From NCBI GenBank assembly GCA_030149965.1, contig JASLHB010000020.1, positions 1 through 26,146 of the forward strand: a stretch of 26,146 nt of DNA. The letters run 5' to 3'. A program made the translations under genes and the position numbers. Below are positions 1 through 7,644 of the stretch, piece after piece (the stretch's first letter is position 1; each line of letters begins with the position of its first letter). The notes under the pieces are model-generated. The model was not told where the DNA came from and made no database searches. It saw only the letters and a program-made list of their open reading frames with translations. The DNA is from Wohlfahrtiimonas sp. GTDB taxonomy: Bacteria; Pseudomonadota; Gammaproteobacteria; Cardiobacteriales; Wohlfahrtiimonadaceae.

Positions 1-129
1 CTCATTTCAGTAAAATAAAAACCAACCCGGAAACCGAACCAATTTCTCATCAACTAAAACCACCAAAACCTTTGAAAGAACTCTAAACTCACTGCGTTTT
101 CTGCAGCGCCTCGTTCAGAAGAGGTGCTC

Positions 130-190
130 ATTATAGACAAATTCAGAACTCTGTCAACACTCAATAGAAATTATTTTTAAATAAAAATAA
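130..190 (-). promoter_or_regulatory. Strong stable-RNA (probable rRNA operon) promoter with UP element
   Basis: Read on the minus strand there is a perfect -35 TTGACA (157-152), a 16-base spacer and a perfect -10 TATAAT (135-130). A G/C-rich discriminator GAGCACC follows, and an A/T-tract region to about base 190 resembles an UP element. Downstream, 123-1 is an untranslated leader with a small CTGC/GCAG hairpin near 91-106 and no plausible minus-strand start codon with a ribosome-binding site. This architecture (both hexamers perfect, short spacer, A/T upstream element) is typical of rRNA promoters. The transcribed gene lies beyond the left edge, so rRNA is inferred; a tRNA operon is the alternative. 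Confidence 0.75.
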
Positions 191-258
191 AACTTCAAAT
201 AAAAACATAAAGATACAATAGAAAATACTTTAGAAATCTCTTTGCTATAAAGCGGCAT

Positions 259-756
259 TTATACCAAAGACCGCCATACAGATAATGCAATTAATACTTT
301 TTTGGCTGTCGGTGGCGGATTTTGGATCATTTCCTGATATACAATTTCTAATTTATCTAAAAATTCTATTGCAGGTGGCCTACCAGAGAAATCATCCAAG
401 CTAGGTGAGAAATTAATACCAATTGCTTCACACATTGCTTTTTCTAAACCTTGTGGCCTTGCTTCTACCTTTTCAAATTGAATTTGTTCTTCTGTCGTTC
501 TACCACATGGAAAATACCAATAACCAAAATCATCTAACTTCCTACGTCTATCACCCGCTAAACAGTAATGAGATAATTCATGAAGTAGGCTGCGTGGATA
601 ATTATCTCTAAAATAAAGAATAGCTTTGTTGCCATCTTTAGCTGCTTCATAAAATGGCTCGTCCGCACCACCTTGTATTACCAAATCAGGCAAAGCTTCT
701 GCCAATAACTCTATTAATACACGACATAATTCATCATCATTTAAAACATTTGTCAT
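259..756 (-). CDS. epmC: EF-P (5R)-hydroxylase EpmC (YfcM family)
   Basis: 165 residues. EpmC hydroxylates the lysine of elongation factor P already carrying beta-lysine (added by EpmA/EpmB), the last step of EF-P maturation, which relieves stalling at polyproline. Visible signatures are the metal-site motif HELSHYC (H59, E60, H63), the block DDFGYWYFPCGR (75-86) and FEKVEARPQGLE (94-105), all matching the E. coli YfcM pattern as I recall it. The protein is a little shorter than YfcM at the C-terminus. It is cytoplasmic. It sits alone on minus, between the alcohol dehydrogenase terminator and the outward stable-RNA promoter. The AT-rich hairpin overlapping its stop codon has no T-run, so no terminator was assigned. 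The gene implies EpmA, EpmB and EF-P elsewhere in the genome. Confidence 0.88.
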   Translation of the reverse strand: MTNVLNDDELCRVLIELLAEALPDLVIQGGADEPFYEAAKDGNKAILYFRDNYPRSLLHELSHYCLAGDRRRKLDDFGYWYFPCGRTTEEQIQFEKVEARPQGLEKAMCEAIGINFSPSLDDFSGRPPAIEFLDKLEIVYQEMIQNPPPTAKKVLIALSVWRSLV

Positions 757-811
757 AAACTACTCAATCATCATTACTATATATAAATACAAGTTTTTAA
801 TTTTACTGCCT

Positions 812-846
812 AAAATAAAAATCCCCAATCTTAAAATTGAGGATTT
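812..846 (-). terminator. Rho-independent terminator of the alcohol dehydrogenase gene
   Basis: Minus-strand hairpin with 11-base arms at 836-846 and about 819-829 (AAATCCTCAAT / ATTGGGGATTT, one U-G wobble), closed by a short A/T loop and followed by TTTTTATTTT. It lies about 30 bases after the stop of the dehydrogenase gene and before epmC, so the two genes are probably separate transcripts. Confidence 0.75.
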
Positions 847-873
847 AAATTATTTTAATCAAAAGTGTCGAAT

Positions 874-2022
874 TTAGAATGCTGCTTTAAAAATTGCAAT
901 CACTTCTGCCTCATCACCTTTGCGAGGATTCGTAAAAGAGCAAGCATCTTTCAACGCATTACCAGCAAGTACTGCAAAATCTTCTTCTTTAGCACCTAAA
1001 TCTTTCAAACCAGCTGGAATCCCAACATCTTTACTCAATTCACGAATTGCTTTAATCAATGCAGCTGCACCTTCTTGGCAATTCATGTTGCGTGTATCAA
1101 CATCAAAGCAAGTTGCTAAATCTTTTAAGCGGCCTGCTGCAACTGTCGCATTATATTCTTGAACATGCGGCAACAATACAGCATTACAAACACCATGAGG
1201 TAAATCATAGAAGCCACCTAATTGGTGAGCCATCGCATGAACATAACCTAATGATGCATTATTAAATGCCATACCAGCTAAAAATTGCGCATATGCCATT
1301 GCTTCACGCGCTTGCATATTACTGCCATCATTCACTGCATTTCGTAAATTTTTATGAACTAACTCAATTGCCTTAACTGCGCAAGCATCTGTAATTGGCG
1401 TTGCAGCTGTTGACACATAAGCTTCCACCGCATGCGTTAATGCATCCATACCAGTCGCCGCTGTCAATGATTTTGGCATACCTTTCATTAACTCAGGATC
1501 ATTCACTGACAATAATGGTGTTGTATGCGCATCAACGATTGCCATTTTAATATGACGCGTTTCATCTGTAATGATACAGAAATATGTCATTTCAGAAGCA
1601 GTACCGGCCGTTGTATTAATTGAAATCAATGGCAACTGAGGTTTTTTTGAAACATTTACGCCTTCATAATCATTAATTTTCCCGCCATTCGTTGCAACCA
1701 AAGCAATACCTTTAGCGCAATCATGCGGAGAACCGCCACCCAATGAAATGATTGAATCACAGTTTTCAGCTTTTAAAATCGCCAAGCCATCTGCCACGTT
1801 TTTTGTTGTTGGATTTGGTTGAGTACCCGCAAATACAACAGACTCAATGCCTTTTTCTTTTAAGCCTTTCACTACCAAATCGATAATTCCAGCGCCTTTC
1901 AAGCCTTCATCACTAACCACTAATACTTTCTTAAAACCATTTGCTTTAATTTCATCATAAGCTAGATCCAATGCACCAGCGCCCATGATATTTTTTGACG
2001 GCATTAAAAATTGTGTAGCCAT
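874..2022 (-). CDS. yiaY: Iron-containing alcohol dehydrogenase, YiaY/AdhB type
   Basis: 382 residues, the usual length for group III (Fe-dependent) alcohol dehydrogenases, which interconvert alcohols and aldehydes with NAD(H) in the cytoplasm. The NAD-binding block GGGSPHDCAK is at 95-104. The metal ligands are visible as D193, H197 (GMDALTHAVE), H262 (YVHAMAHQLGG) and H276 (LPHGVCNAV). The closest remembered relatives are E. coli YiaY and Zymomonas AdhB, which match over long stretches such as MAYAQFLAGMAFNNASLGYV. Physiological substrate (ethanol, threonine or other) cannot be read from sequence. The ATG is preceded by a good AAGGAGC site nine bases upstream. It is monocistronic, with its own terminator downstream. 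Regulation by oxygen is plausible but no FNR site was recognised. Confidence 0.92.
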   Translation of the reverse strand: MATQFLMPSKNIMGAGALDLAYDEIKANGFKKVLVVSDEGLKGAGIIDLVVKGLKEKGIESVVFAGTQPNPTTKNVADGLAILKAENCDSIISLGGGSPHDCAKGIALVATNGGKINDYEGVNVSKKPQLPLISINTTAGTASEMTYFCIITDETRHIKMAIVDAHTTPLLSVNDPELMKGMPKSLTAATGMDALTHAVEAYVSTAATPITDACAVKAIELVHKNLRNAVNDGSNMQAREAMAYAQFLAGMAFNNASLGYVHAMAHQLGGFYDLPHGVCNAVLLPHVQEYNATVAAGRLKDLATCFDVDTRNMNCQEGAAALIKAIRELSKDVGIPAGLKDLGAKEEDFAVLAGNALKDACSFTNPRKGDEAEVIAIFKAAF

Positions 2023-2158
2023 AATAAACTGCTCCTTAATTATGATTTTTGTAAAAGAAACGAATTAAAACAATTTTTCAACTTCACTACTATACCGCAG
2101 AAAGATTTACCATAACTGAGCTAGATCATTTAAGGCTTAAATTACAAAACTTAATTGA

Positions 2159-2908
2159 TTAATATCCTTGTGCTCGGTATTTTTGATAATACTCTAATAC
2201 TTTAGGTACATAATTCATTGTCTCTTTATAAGGTGGAATCTTATTCCCATACTTCCTTACTGCGCCTTCTCCTGCATTATATCCTGCCAATGCCAACGAT
2301 ATATCATCGAAATAATCTAATAAATATCTTAAATATGCAGCACCACCTTGCATGTTTTGAATTGGATCATAAATATCGATGACACCAAATCTTTGTGCTG
2401 TCGCTGGAATCAACTGCATTAAACCATGAGCATTTGCATGAGATTTAGCATTAGGGTTATAAGCAGATTCAACAGTAATCACCGCATGCAATAAAGCTGG
2501 CTGCAAATTATATTGTCGAGCAACCATATTAATATATGGTGCGAAGCTATCTCGTCCCTTCATATTTGGCAATGTAGTTTTTTTAACAACAGCTGAAGGA
2601 TCGCCAGCTTCAATACCATGATTAGAAAATGCACGTGGTTTAGGAAAATTCCCCTGAAAATCATCCGCATCAGCATGCATAGTTACTGCACGGCTAAAAC
2701 GCGGAGAATCTAATAGTTGCTGGACATTTTCCACTGCATCTTTATCTTCGTTAATTGGCGATAAACGCTGAATGAGCTTTCCGCCTTTCACAGGATAATT
2801 CACATAATGTATTTGTCCAAATTCATCCAGATAAGAATAAATGTCAGCCCAAGCATTGAGCTGACTGATCATCAATATCAGATATCCGATTATTATTCTT
2901 ATTATCAT
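2159..2908 (-). CDS. Secreted lytic transglycosylase with DUF4124 and SLT domains
   Basis: 249 residues. A signal peptide (1-21, hydrophobic core IIGYLILMI, cut near AWA) is followed by a DUF4124-like segment (22-50, IYSYLDEFGQIHYVN), a linker, and a C-terminal SLT/goose-lysozyme-like domain (about 120-245). Catalytic Glu is E147 in ITVESAYNPNA; GLMQLIP (162-168) and AGYNAGEGAV (208-217) are the family's other motifs. Such enzymes cleave the MurNAc-GlcNAc bond of peptidoglycan to form 1,6-anhydroMurNAc. It acts in the periplasm; no lipobox Cys is seen, so it is probably soluble. It starts 19 bases after trmB and is the third gene of the ispG-trmB cluster. No clear terminator follows. Confidence 0.87.
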   Translation of the reverse strand: MIIRIIIGYLILMISQLNAWADIYSYLDEFGQIHYVNYPVKGGKLIQRLSPINEDKDAVENVQQLLDSPRFSRAVTMHADADDFQGNFPKPRAFSNHGIEAGDPSAVVKKTTLPNMKGRDSFAPYINMVARQYNLQPALLHAVITVESAYNPNAKSHANAHGLMQLIPATAQRFGVIDIYDPIQNMQGGAAYLRYLLDYFDDISLALAGYNAGEGAVRKYGNKIPPYKETMNYVPKVLEYYQKYRAQGY

Positions 2909-2927
2909 TCGATCACTTAATTTATAA

Positions 2928-3635
2928 TTATCGACGTTTGAACATCATGTCCCAAACACCATGACCTAATCTTTCACCGCGCGCTTCAAACTTAGTTTTA
3001 GGGCGGAAATCAGGACGAGGTGCATAAGATTCGTAGCAGTTTTCGAAATCAGGATGTTCAGATAAAACTTCCATCATTTGCTCTGCATAATGCTCCCAAT
3101 CTGTTGCCAAATGCAAAATGCCGCCTTTAATCATTTTTGTCGCCAACATTGTTACAAATTCATTTTGCACCAAACGTCTTTTATGATGCTTTTTCTTGTG
3201 CCAAGGATCAGCAAAGAAGATTTGCACACGATCAAAACTTTCATCTTTAATTTGATTTTTCAACAATTCAACAGCATCGTGATTCACAGCATAAAGATTC
3301 GTTAACTCACGTTTTTCCACTTCTAATAATAAGTGACCAACGCCAGGACGATGAACTTCAACACCTAAAAAATCACGTTGTGGCGCTGCTTCCGCCATTG
3401 TTGCCAATGATTCACCATTACCAAAACCAATTTCTAGAGTACGCTCCGAGTTTGTTCTGCCAAATAACTGATCCAAGTCCAACTCACCTTCAAGTTGATT
3501 TTCTCTCACTAAATATTGGCTATCTTCCATCACGCGCTCTTGCCCTGCTGTCAATCGCCCTTCGCGTTTAACAAAACTGCGAACTTCACGCATGTAAACT
3601 GGTTCGTTACTATTTTCCATAAGTTCTTTCGACAT
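2928..3635 (-). CDS. trmB: tRNA (guanine-N7-)-methyltransferase TrmB
   Basis: 235 residues. TrmB puts the N7-methyl group on G46 in the variable loop of tRNAs, using S-adenosylmethionine. The SAM-binding motif LEIGFGNGES is at 67-76 and GVEVHRPG at 91-98. The family signature FFADPWHKKKHHKRR is at 140-154, and the C-terminal RPKTKFEARGERLGHGVWD is at 211-229. The ATG overlaps the 3' end of ispG by 26 bases, so translational coupling is likely. A second ATG five codons in (3620) would leave a ten-base overlap and cannot be excluded, since neither start has a strong ribosome-binding site. The basic N-terminal segment (14-35) fits the family. Confidence 0.93.
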   Translation of the reverse strand: MSKELMENSNEPVYMREVRSFVKREGRLTAGQERVMEDSQYLVRENQLEGELDLDQLFGRTNSERTLEIGFGNGESLATMAEAAPQRDFLGVEVHRPGVGHLLLEVEKRELTNLYAVNHDAVELLKNQIKDESFDRVQIFFADPWHKKKHHKRRLVQNEFVTMLATKMIKGGILHLATDWEHYAEQMMEVLSEHPDFENCYESYAPRPDFRPKTKFEARGERLGHGVWDMMFKRR

Positions 3636-4830
3636 ACTGTTTAACTATCTCTATAAATTCATCTGCAATATGATCACCTTTTAAGGTAACCGTTTTTTGT
3701 CCATCTTCGTACACAGGTGCAACAGGCGCCTCTCCGCTGCCCGGCAAACTGATACCAATATTTGCTAATTTAGATTCGCCTGGACCATTCACAACACAGC
3801 CCATCACAGCCACAATCATAGATTCAACGCCCGGATAAATGGCTTTCCATTTTGGCATTGCTTCATCTAAATAAGCTTGAATATCTTGTGCTAAACGCTG
3901 GAAATAATCACTGCTTGTGCGACCACAACCTGGGCAAGCCGTTACTTTTGGCGTGAATAATCTCAAACCCAAGCTTTGTAAAATATCTTTGCCAACTAAA
4001 ACTTCTTCTGTTCTTGGTGCACCTGGCAATGGCGTTAAAGATACACGAATCGTATCGCCAATCCCCTGCTGTAAAATCACAGACAACGCTGCCGTCGATG
4101 CAATAATACCTTTTGAACCCATTCCCGCTTCAGTTAAACCTAAATGCAAAGGCAAATTTGTTTTGGCTGCCATCGTCTGATAAACAGCAATTAAATCTTG
4201 GCATTGACTCACTTTCACAGATAAGATCATCTGATCATCACGCAATCCCAATGACTTTGCATAAGCAACGCTTTCTAAAGCAGAAACAATCATTGCTTCA
4301 CGCATGATCATCTCATTAGATAAAGGCACTGCTCTATCCATATTTTCTGTGAATAAACGCGCCAATACTTCTTGATCTAAACTGCCCCAGTTAACGCCAA
4401 TGCGCACAGCTTTCTGATAACGCACAGCCGCTTCAATCATGCTAGCGAATTGTTCATCACGCTTTTGTCCACGACCAACATTCCCTGGATTAATACGCAA
4501 CTTAGCTAAAGCAGCAGCACATTCTGGTACTTTGCTCATTAAACGATGACCATTAAAATGGAAATCACCAATCACTGGCGTATCGTAACCTAGCTGTGTT
4601 AATTTGCTCACAATTTCAGGCACAGCTTGCGCTGCTTTCTCTGTATTCACAGTGATTCTAACTAATTCAGAACCAACATCTGCCAATTCCATGATTTGAT
4701 CAACAGTGGCAATAACATTTTCTGTGTCTGTATTCGTCATAGATTGCACTCGGATTGGGTGATCTGAACCAATTCCGATATTTCCTACCATTACTTGGGT
4801 AGTTTGACGACGTACAATTGTATTAGACAT
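3610..4830 (-). CDS. ispG: 4-hydroxy-3-methylbut-2-en-1-yl diphosphate synthase IspG (GcpE)
   Basis: 406 residues from the ATG at 4830. IspG reduces MEcPP to HMBPP, the penultimate step of the non-mevalonate isoprenoid pathway, with a [4Fe-4S] cluster. N-terminal barrel motifs include VQSMTNTDT, GDFHFNGH and LRINPGNVG. The C-terminal cluster domain has ACPGCGRTSSDYF (two Cys) and MGCVVNGPGESK (third Cys and Glu). The protein is longer than E. coli IspG (372). Blocks such as VRIGVNWGSLDQ and GLTEAGMGSKGI match the long form I recall from xanthomonads. The frame is open 21 codons further upstream, but that extension is a hydrophobic stretch foreign to the family; the ATG at 4830 has an upstream AGGA. 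First gene of the ispG-trmB-transglycosylase cluster. Confidence 0.93.
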   Translation of the reverse strand: MSNTIVRRQTTQVMVGNIGIGSDHPIRVQSMTNTDTENVIATVDQIMELADVGSELVRITVNTEKAAQAVPEIVSKLTQLGYDTPVIGDFHFNGHRLMSKVPECAAALAKLRINPGNVGRGQKRDEQFASMIEAAVRYQKAVRIGVNWGSLDQEVLARLFTENMDRAVPLSNEMIMREAMIVSALESVAYAKSLGLRDDQMILSVKVSQCQDLIAVYQTMAAKTNLPLHLGLTEAGMGSKGIIASTAALSVILQQGIGDTIRVSLTPLPGAPRTEEVLVGKDILQSLGLRLFTPKVTACPGCGRTSSDYFQRLAQDIQAYLDEAMPKWKAIYPGVESMIVAVMGCVVNGPGESKLANIGISLPGSGEAPVAPVYEDGQKTVTLKGDHIADEFIEIVKQYVERTYGK

Positions 4831-4923
4831 TAGAAATACAAATCCTAATAAGATTAAAGGGCATATTATCGCTAAGTGCGCTAGATAACTCAAGAAATGA
4901 ATAGACCAAGATCATAGCAATAA

Positions 4924-4952
4924 TTTCCCTATTACTATTTCGAGGTTACAAT
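4924..4952 (+). promoter_or_regulatory. Possible sigma70 promoter of hemJ
   Basis: A -10-like TACAAT lies at 4947-4952, with a weak -35-like TTTCCC at 4924-4929 and a 17-base spacer. It is in the short divergent gap between ispG and hemJ. The -10 is good and the -35 poor, so this is a candidate only. The hemJ ribosome-binding site AGGAAA is just upstream of its ATG. Confidence 0.3.
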
Positions 4953-4984
4953 AGTGCCATTTTTATAACAACAGGAAAAATTTT

Positions 4985-5419
4985 ATGAGTTATACAGCCT
5001 ATAAAGCATTACATATTATTGCGATGGTTACTTGGTTTGCAGGTCTATTTTACCTACCACGATTATTCGTTTATCACGCGATGAACAAAGATCAAAATAC
5101 CAGTGAAACATTCAAGGTAATGGAACGAAAACTAGCAATTATGATGGATATCGGTGCATTCTTCACAATTGCTTTGGGTATCACACTGATTATAAAAAAT
5201 CCTGCCATCATGAAAATGGCTTGGTTACACATTAAACTTTTACTAGTTGTATTTTTAGTGATTTATCATGTGTTTTGTAGAATTTACGTGAAACAATTCA
5301 GATTGGATAATAATACTCGCACTCATAAATTCTATCGTTTATTCAATGAATTGCCGACATTCTTATTAGTTGCAATCGTATTTTTAGTAGTATTAAAAAT
5401 GCCTGTTTCTTTCGGCTAA
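4985..5419 (+). CDS. hemJ: Protoporphyrinogen IX oxidase HemJ
   Basis: 144 residues, an integral inner-membrane protein with about four transmembrane helices (near 5-25, 52-70, 78-97 and 122-140). HemJ oxidises protoporphyrinogen IX to protoporphyrin IX in heme synthesis and is the usual form in bacteria lacking HemG/HemY. The N-terminal block KALHIIAMVTWFAGLFYLPR, with H10, and the W80-L-H-I-K84 segment, with K84, carry the conserved His and Lys of the family (formerly UPF0093). A clear AGGAAA site precedes the ATG. It is divergent from ispG, stands alone, and ends at a strong bidirectional terminator. It is one of only two plus-strand units in the left half. Confidence 0.92.
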   Translation: MSYTAYKALHIIAMVTWFAGLFYLPRLFVYHAMNKDQNTSETFKVMERKLAIMMDIGAFFTIALGITLIIKNPAIMKMAWLHIKLLLVVFLVIYHVFCRIYVKQFRLDNNTRTHKFYRLFNELPTFLLVAIVFLVVLKMPVSFG

Positions 5420-5443
5420 TAACCACGATATAACAAGCTATAA

Positions 5444-5472
5444 AAAAACCTGACATTTACGTCAGGTTTTTT
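5444..5472. terminator. Bidirectional terminator between hemJ and the AI-2E-family permease
   Basis: Arms CCTGAC (5449-5454) and GTCAGG (5461-5466) with a six-base loop, flanked by A-runs on the left and T-runs on the right. It works in both directions for the two genes that converge here (hemJ ends at 5419, the permease at 5474). Confidence 0.85.
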
Positions 5473-5473
5473 A

Positions 5474-6655
5474 TTATCTCACTTCTTGTTCTAATGGCTT
5501 TTGAACCAAACGGCGTAATCTTGGTCGTTTAATTCGACCTTTTCTTCTCACAACCATTTTATCATTCAATTTAATGTGTTCTTCATCATAAACCCATTCA
5601 CGCCATATCACTAAAATCAGCGCCATCAATACAGGACCAATAAATAGTCCTAATAATCCCATTGTCTGTAAACCACCTACTAAACCAAAAAATGTTGGCA
5701 AAAATGGTAATTTAGCAGGACCGCCCACCAATCGTGGGCGAATTGTTTTATCAACAATAAACAGCTGACATGTTCCCCAGCAAAACAAAATAATGCCTTG
5801 CGTTGCAGTACCACTGCCAACCAAATACAAAGAAACCATTGTCATAGATAAGGGTGCTCCGCCAGGAATCAAAGCACAAATCCCTGTAATAATACCCAAT
5901 GTTAATGCTGTAGATGAGGGAATTCCCACTAACCAATAAACAAGACCAAAGACAATCCCTTCACCAATAGCAATAATCACCATTCCCATTACTGTAGAAC
6001 GAATCATAATTGGAATTACACCCGACATTCTTTCCCATCTTTCTAGGAAAATGATATGACCAACTTTAGCCATATTCGCTTGTAATTTTTTTCCATCTTT
6101 ATACAAGAAGAATAAAATAATCAAAATGAATAATAGATAAAATCCAGCACTCGCAAAGCTTTTACCCAGAGCTAATATATAGTTCGCAAAACTTGTGACT
6201 CTTTGCAATCCAGCCAATTGCAGCAACTCATTCAAGCCATTCTCTTTACCCAAGTATTCTAGCCACAACTCATCAAGGTGCGCTCCTGCAAATGGTAAGT
6301 TCTTGATCCAACCAGGTGTTATACTGCCAAATCTATTGAGCTGAACCAACCAATTACTAAAACCTTGGAACTCAAACAACAAATAATGTCCCAACCACAA
6401 AACTGGTAAAACAATCAGTAATGTGATGAATACAATGGCAATACTAGAAGCTATTGTAGAACGACCTTTAAAGACTTTCAGCAAATCACGATATGTTGGC
6501 CAAGTTACAACTGCAATGATAATTGCTGCCAAACCTGGTGCAAAAAATTGATGAAAGAAATAAATGCCTGCAAATAGCAGCGACAATATTAACCACTTAC
6601 CTACAGGATGATAAGTCAATGGTTTAAAAGCTGTTGTCGAATGCTTCGTTGTCAT
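5474..6655 (-). CDS. AI-2E family (UPF0118/PerM) membrane transporter
   Basis: 393 residues from the ATG at 6655. A polytopic inner-membrane protein with about eight hydrophobic segments: two near 20-52, one near 69-90, a long soluble stretch to about 160, then the rest. The family signature near the C-terminus is present (301-346: VDKTIRPRLVGG, LPFLPTFFGLVGGL, GLFIGPVLMAL). A strongly basic tail (about 367-385) follows. Members have been linked to autoinducer-2 export or to ion/proton antiport; which applies here is unknown. The ATG begins one base after the greA stop. A TTG five codons upstream (6670) overlaps greA by 14 bases and is a less likely start. Last gene of gloA-greA-permease, ending at a shared terminator. 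Confidence 0.85.
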   Translation of the reverse strand: MTTKHSTTAFKPLTYHPVGKWLILSLLFAGIYFFHQFFAPGLAAIIIAVVTWPTYRDLLKVFKGRSTIASSIAIVFITLLIVLPVLWLGHYLLFEFQGFSNWLVQLNRFGSITPGWIKNLPFAGAHLDELWLEYLGKENGLNELLQLAGLQRVTSFANYILALGKSFASAGFYLLFILIILFFLYKDGKKLQANMAKVGHIIFLERWERMSGVIPIMIRSTVMGMVIIAIGEGIVFGLVYWLVGIPSSTALTLGIITGICALIPGGAPLSMTMVSLYLVGSGTATQGIILFCWGTCQLFIVDKTIRPRLVGGPAKLPFLPTFFGLVGGLQTMGLLGLFIGPVLMALILVIWREWVYDEEHIKLNDKMVVRRKGRIKRPRLRRLVQKPLEQEVR

Positions 6656-6656
6656 T

Positions 6657-7133
6657 TTAGATATGCTCAACTGTTAGAATTTCGTATAATTGTACACCGC
6701 CTGGTGTCTCAATACGAACTTCATCGCCTTCTTCTTTGCCAATTAATGCACGAGCAATAGGCGAAGTTACAGAAATCATACCTTGTCTTACATTTGCTTC
6801 ATGCTCACCAACAATTTTATAAGTAACTTCTTTGTCAGTATCTAAATTTAACAAAGTAATTGTTGTACCAAAAATCACTTTACCTGTTGGTTCAATTGAT
6901 TTTACATCAATAATTTGAGCATTTGACAAGCGCGCTTCATAATCTGCCAAACGAGCTTCAATAAAACCTTGCTGTTCACGTGCAGCATGATATTCAGCAT
7001 TTTCTTTCAAGTCACCATGCTCTCTTGCTTCAGCAATAGATGCGATTACTTGTGGTCTTTGTACTGTTTTTAAATCTTGAATTTCAAGACGCAATGTTTC
7101 AGCACCTTCCACTGTCATTGGGAATTTTTGCAT
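6657..7133 (-). CDS. greA: Transcription elongation factor GreA
   Basis: 158 residues from the ATG at 7133, the same length as E. coli GreA. GreA enters the secondary channel of RNA polymerase and stimulates cleavage of backtracked RNA. The N-terminal coiled-coil hairpin (1-75) has the acidic tip residues D41 and E44 in REHGDLKENAEYHAAREQQGF. The C-terminal FKBP-like domain has VIFGTTITLLNLD, ISVTSPIARALIGKEEGD and ETPGG. The frame runs four codons further to a TTG that would overlap gloA; the ATG two bases after the gloA stop, with GGTGG just upstream, is preferred. It is expressed from the gloA transcript, with no separate promoter visible. Confidence 0.95.
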   Translation of the reverse strand: MQKFPMTVEGAETLRLEIQDLKTVQRPQVIASIAEAREHGDLKENAEYHAAREQQGFIEARLADYEARLSNAQIIDVKSIEPTGKVIFGTTITLLNLDTDKEVTYKIVGEHEANVRQGMISVTSPIARALIGKEEGDEVRIETPGGVQLYEILTVEHI

Positions 7134-7135
7134 AT

Positions 7136-7561
7136 TTACCACCAACCCTTATTTTCCATATTAATCCAAGGCTCTTTTGGTTCGAGCTTTTCACCTTTTT
7201 GTAACAACTCGATTGAGATATCATCTGGTGATTTAAAGAATGCCATCCAACCATCTTTCGGTGGTACATTCAATTCAATCCCTGCATCTAAAGCTTTTTG
7301 ACAGATTTCATAAATATTGTCCACCTCAAAAGCTAAATGACCAAATGCACGGCCAATGCCATATTTTTCATCTGAATTCCAATTGTACGTTAACTCAACT
7401 TCTGCACCTGATGGGTCATTAGGCACAGCTAAATAAACCAAAGTACATTCCCATTGAGGGTATTCTTTACGGCGAGTCTCAACTAGCCCTAAAACATTAC
7501 AATAAAAATCCATTGATTTTTCTAAATCCGCAACACGAACCATAGTATGTAGGAATTTCAT
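7136..7561 (-). CDS. gloA: Lactoylglutathione lyase-like glyoxalase I
   Basis: 141 residues from the ATG at 7561, which has a strong AGGAGAAG ribosome-binding site. Glyoxalase I converts the methylglyoxal-glutathione hemithioacetal to S-lactoylglutathione. Two beta-alpha-beta-beta-beta units are visible: LHTMVRVADLEKSMDFYCNVLGL (5-26), then FGHLAFEVDNIYEICQKA (73-90). The four metal ligands fall where expected: H5, E56 (AEVELTYNW), H75 and E118 (ISIELL). The stretch around PPKDGWMAFFKSPDD departs from the GloA consensus, and a C-terminal tail of about 20 residues ending in NKGWW is extra. A glyoxalase-family enzyme with another substrate is therefore possible. First gene of the gloA-greA-permease unit. 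Confidence 0.85.
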   Translation of the reverse strand: MKFLHTMVRVADLEKSMDFYCNVLGLVETRRKEYPQWECTLVYLAVPNDPSGAEVELTYNWNSDEKYGIGRAFGHLAFEVDNIYEICQKALDAGIELNVPPKDGWMAFFKSPDDISIELLQKGEKLEPKEPWINMENKGWW

Positions 7562-7644
7562 ACTCTTCTCCTGCAAAAAATGACCTAAAGTTAAACTACG
7601 TAGTAATTTAACATATAGATCATTCTTAATTTAGATAAAAATTA

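Noticed and set aside
76..180. Open plus-strand frame across the stable-RNA promoter (reading ...SAAPRSEEVLIID...)
   Set aside because: It has no start codon with a ribosome site and simply reads the conserved promoter and leader on the wrong strand.
245..262. Palindrome TATAAA-GCGGCA-TTTATA at the end of epmC, as a terminator
   Set aside because: The stem is all A/T and no T-run follows on the minus strand.
4831..4893. 21-residue hydrophobic extension of IspG
   Set aside because: IspG is cytosolic and the family starts near the 4830 ATG.
7590..7612. Imperfect hairpin downstream of grpE, as a terminator
   Set aside because: The right arm has a three-base bulge and no T-run follows; it could equally be an operator, without support.
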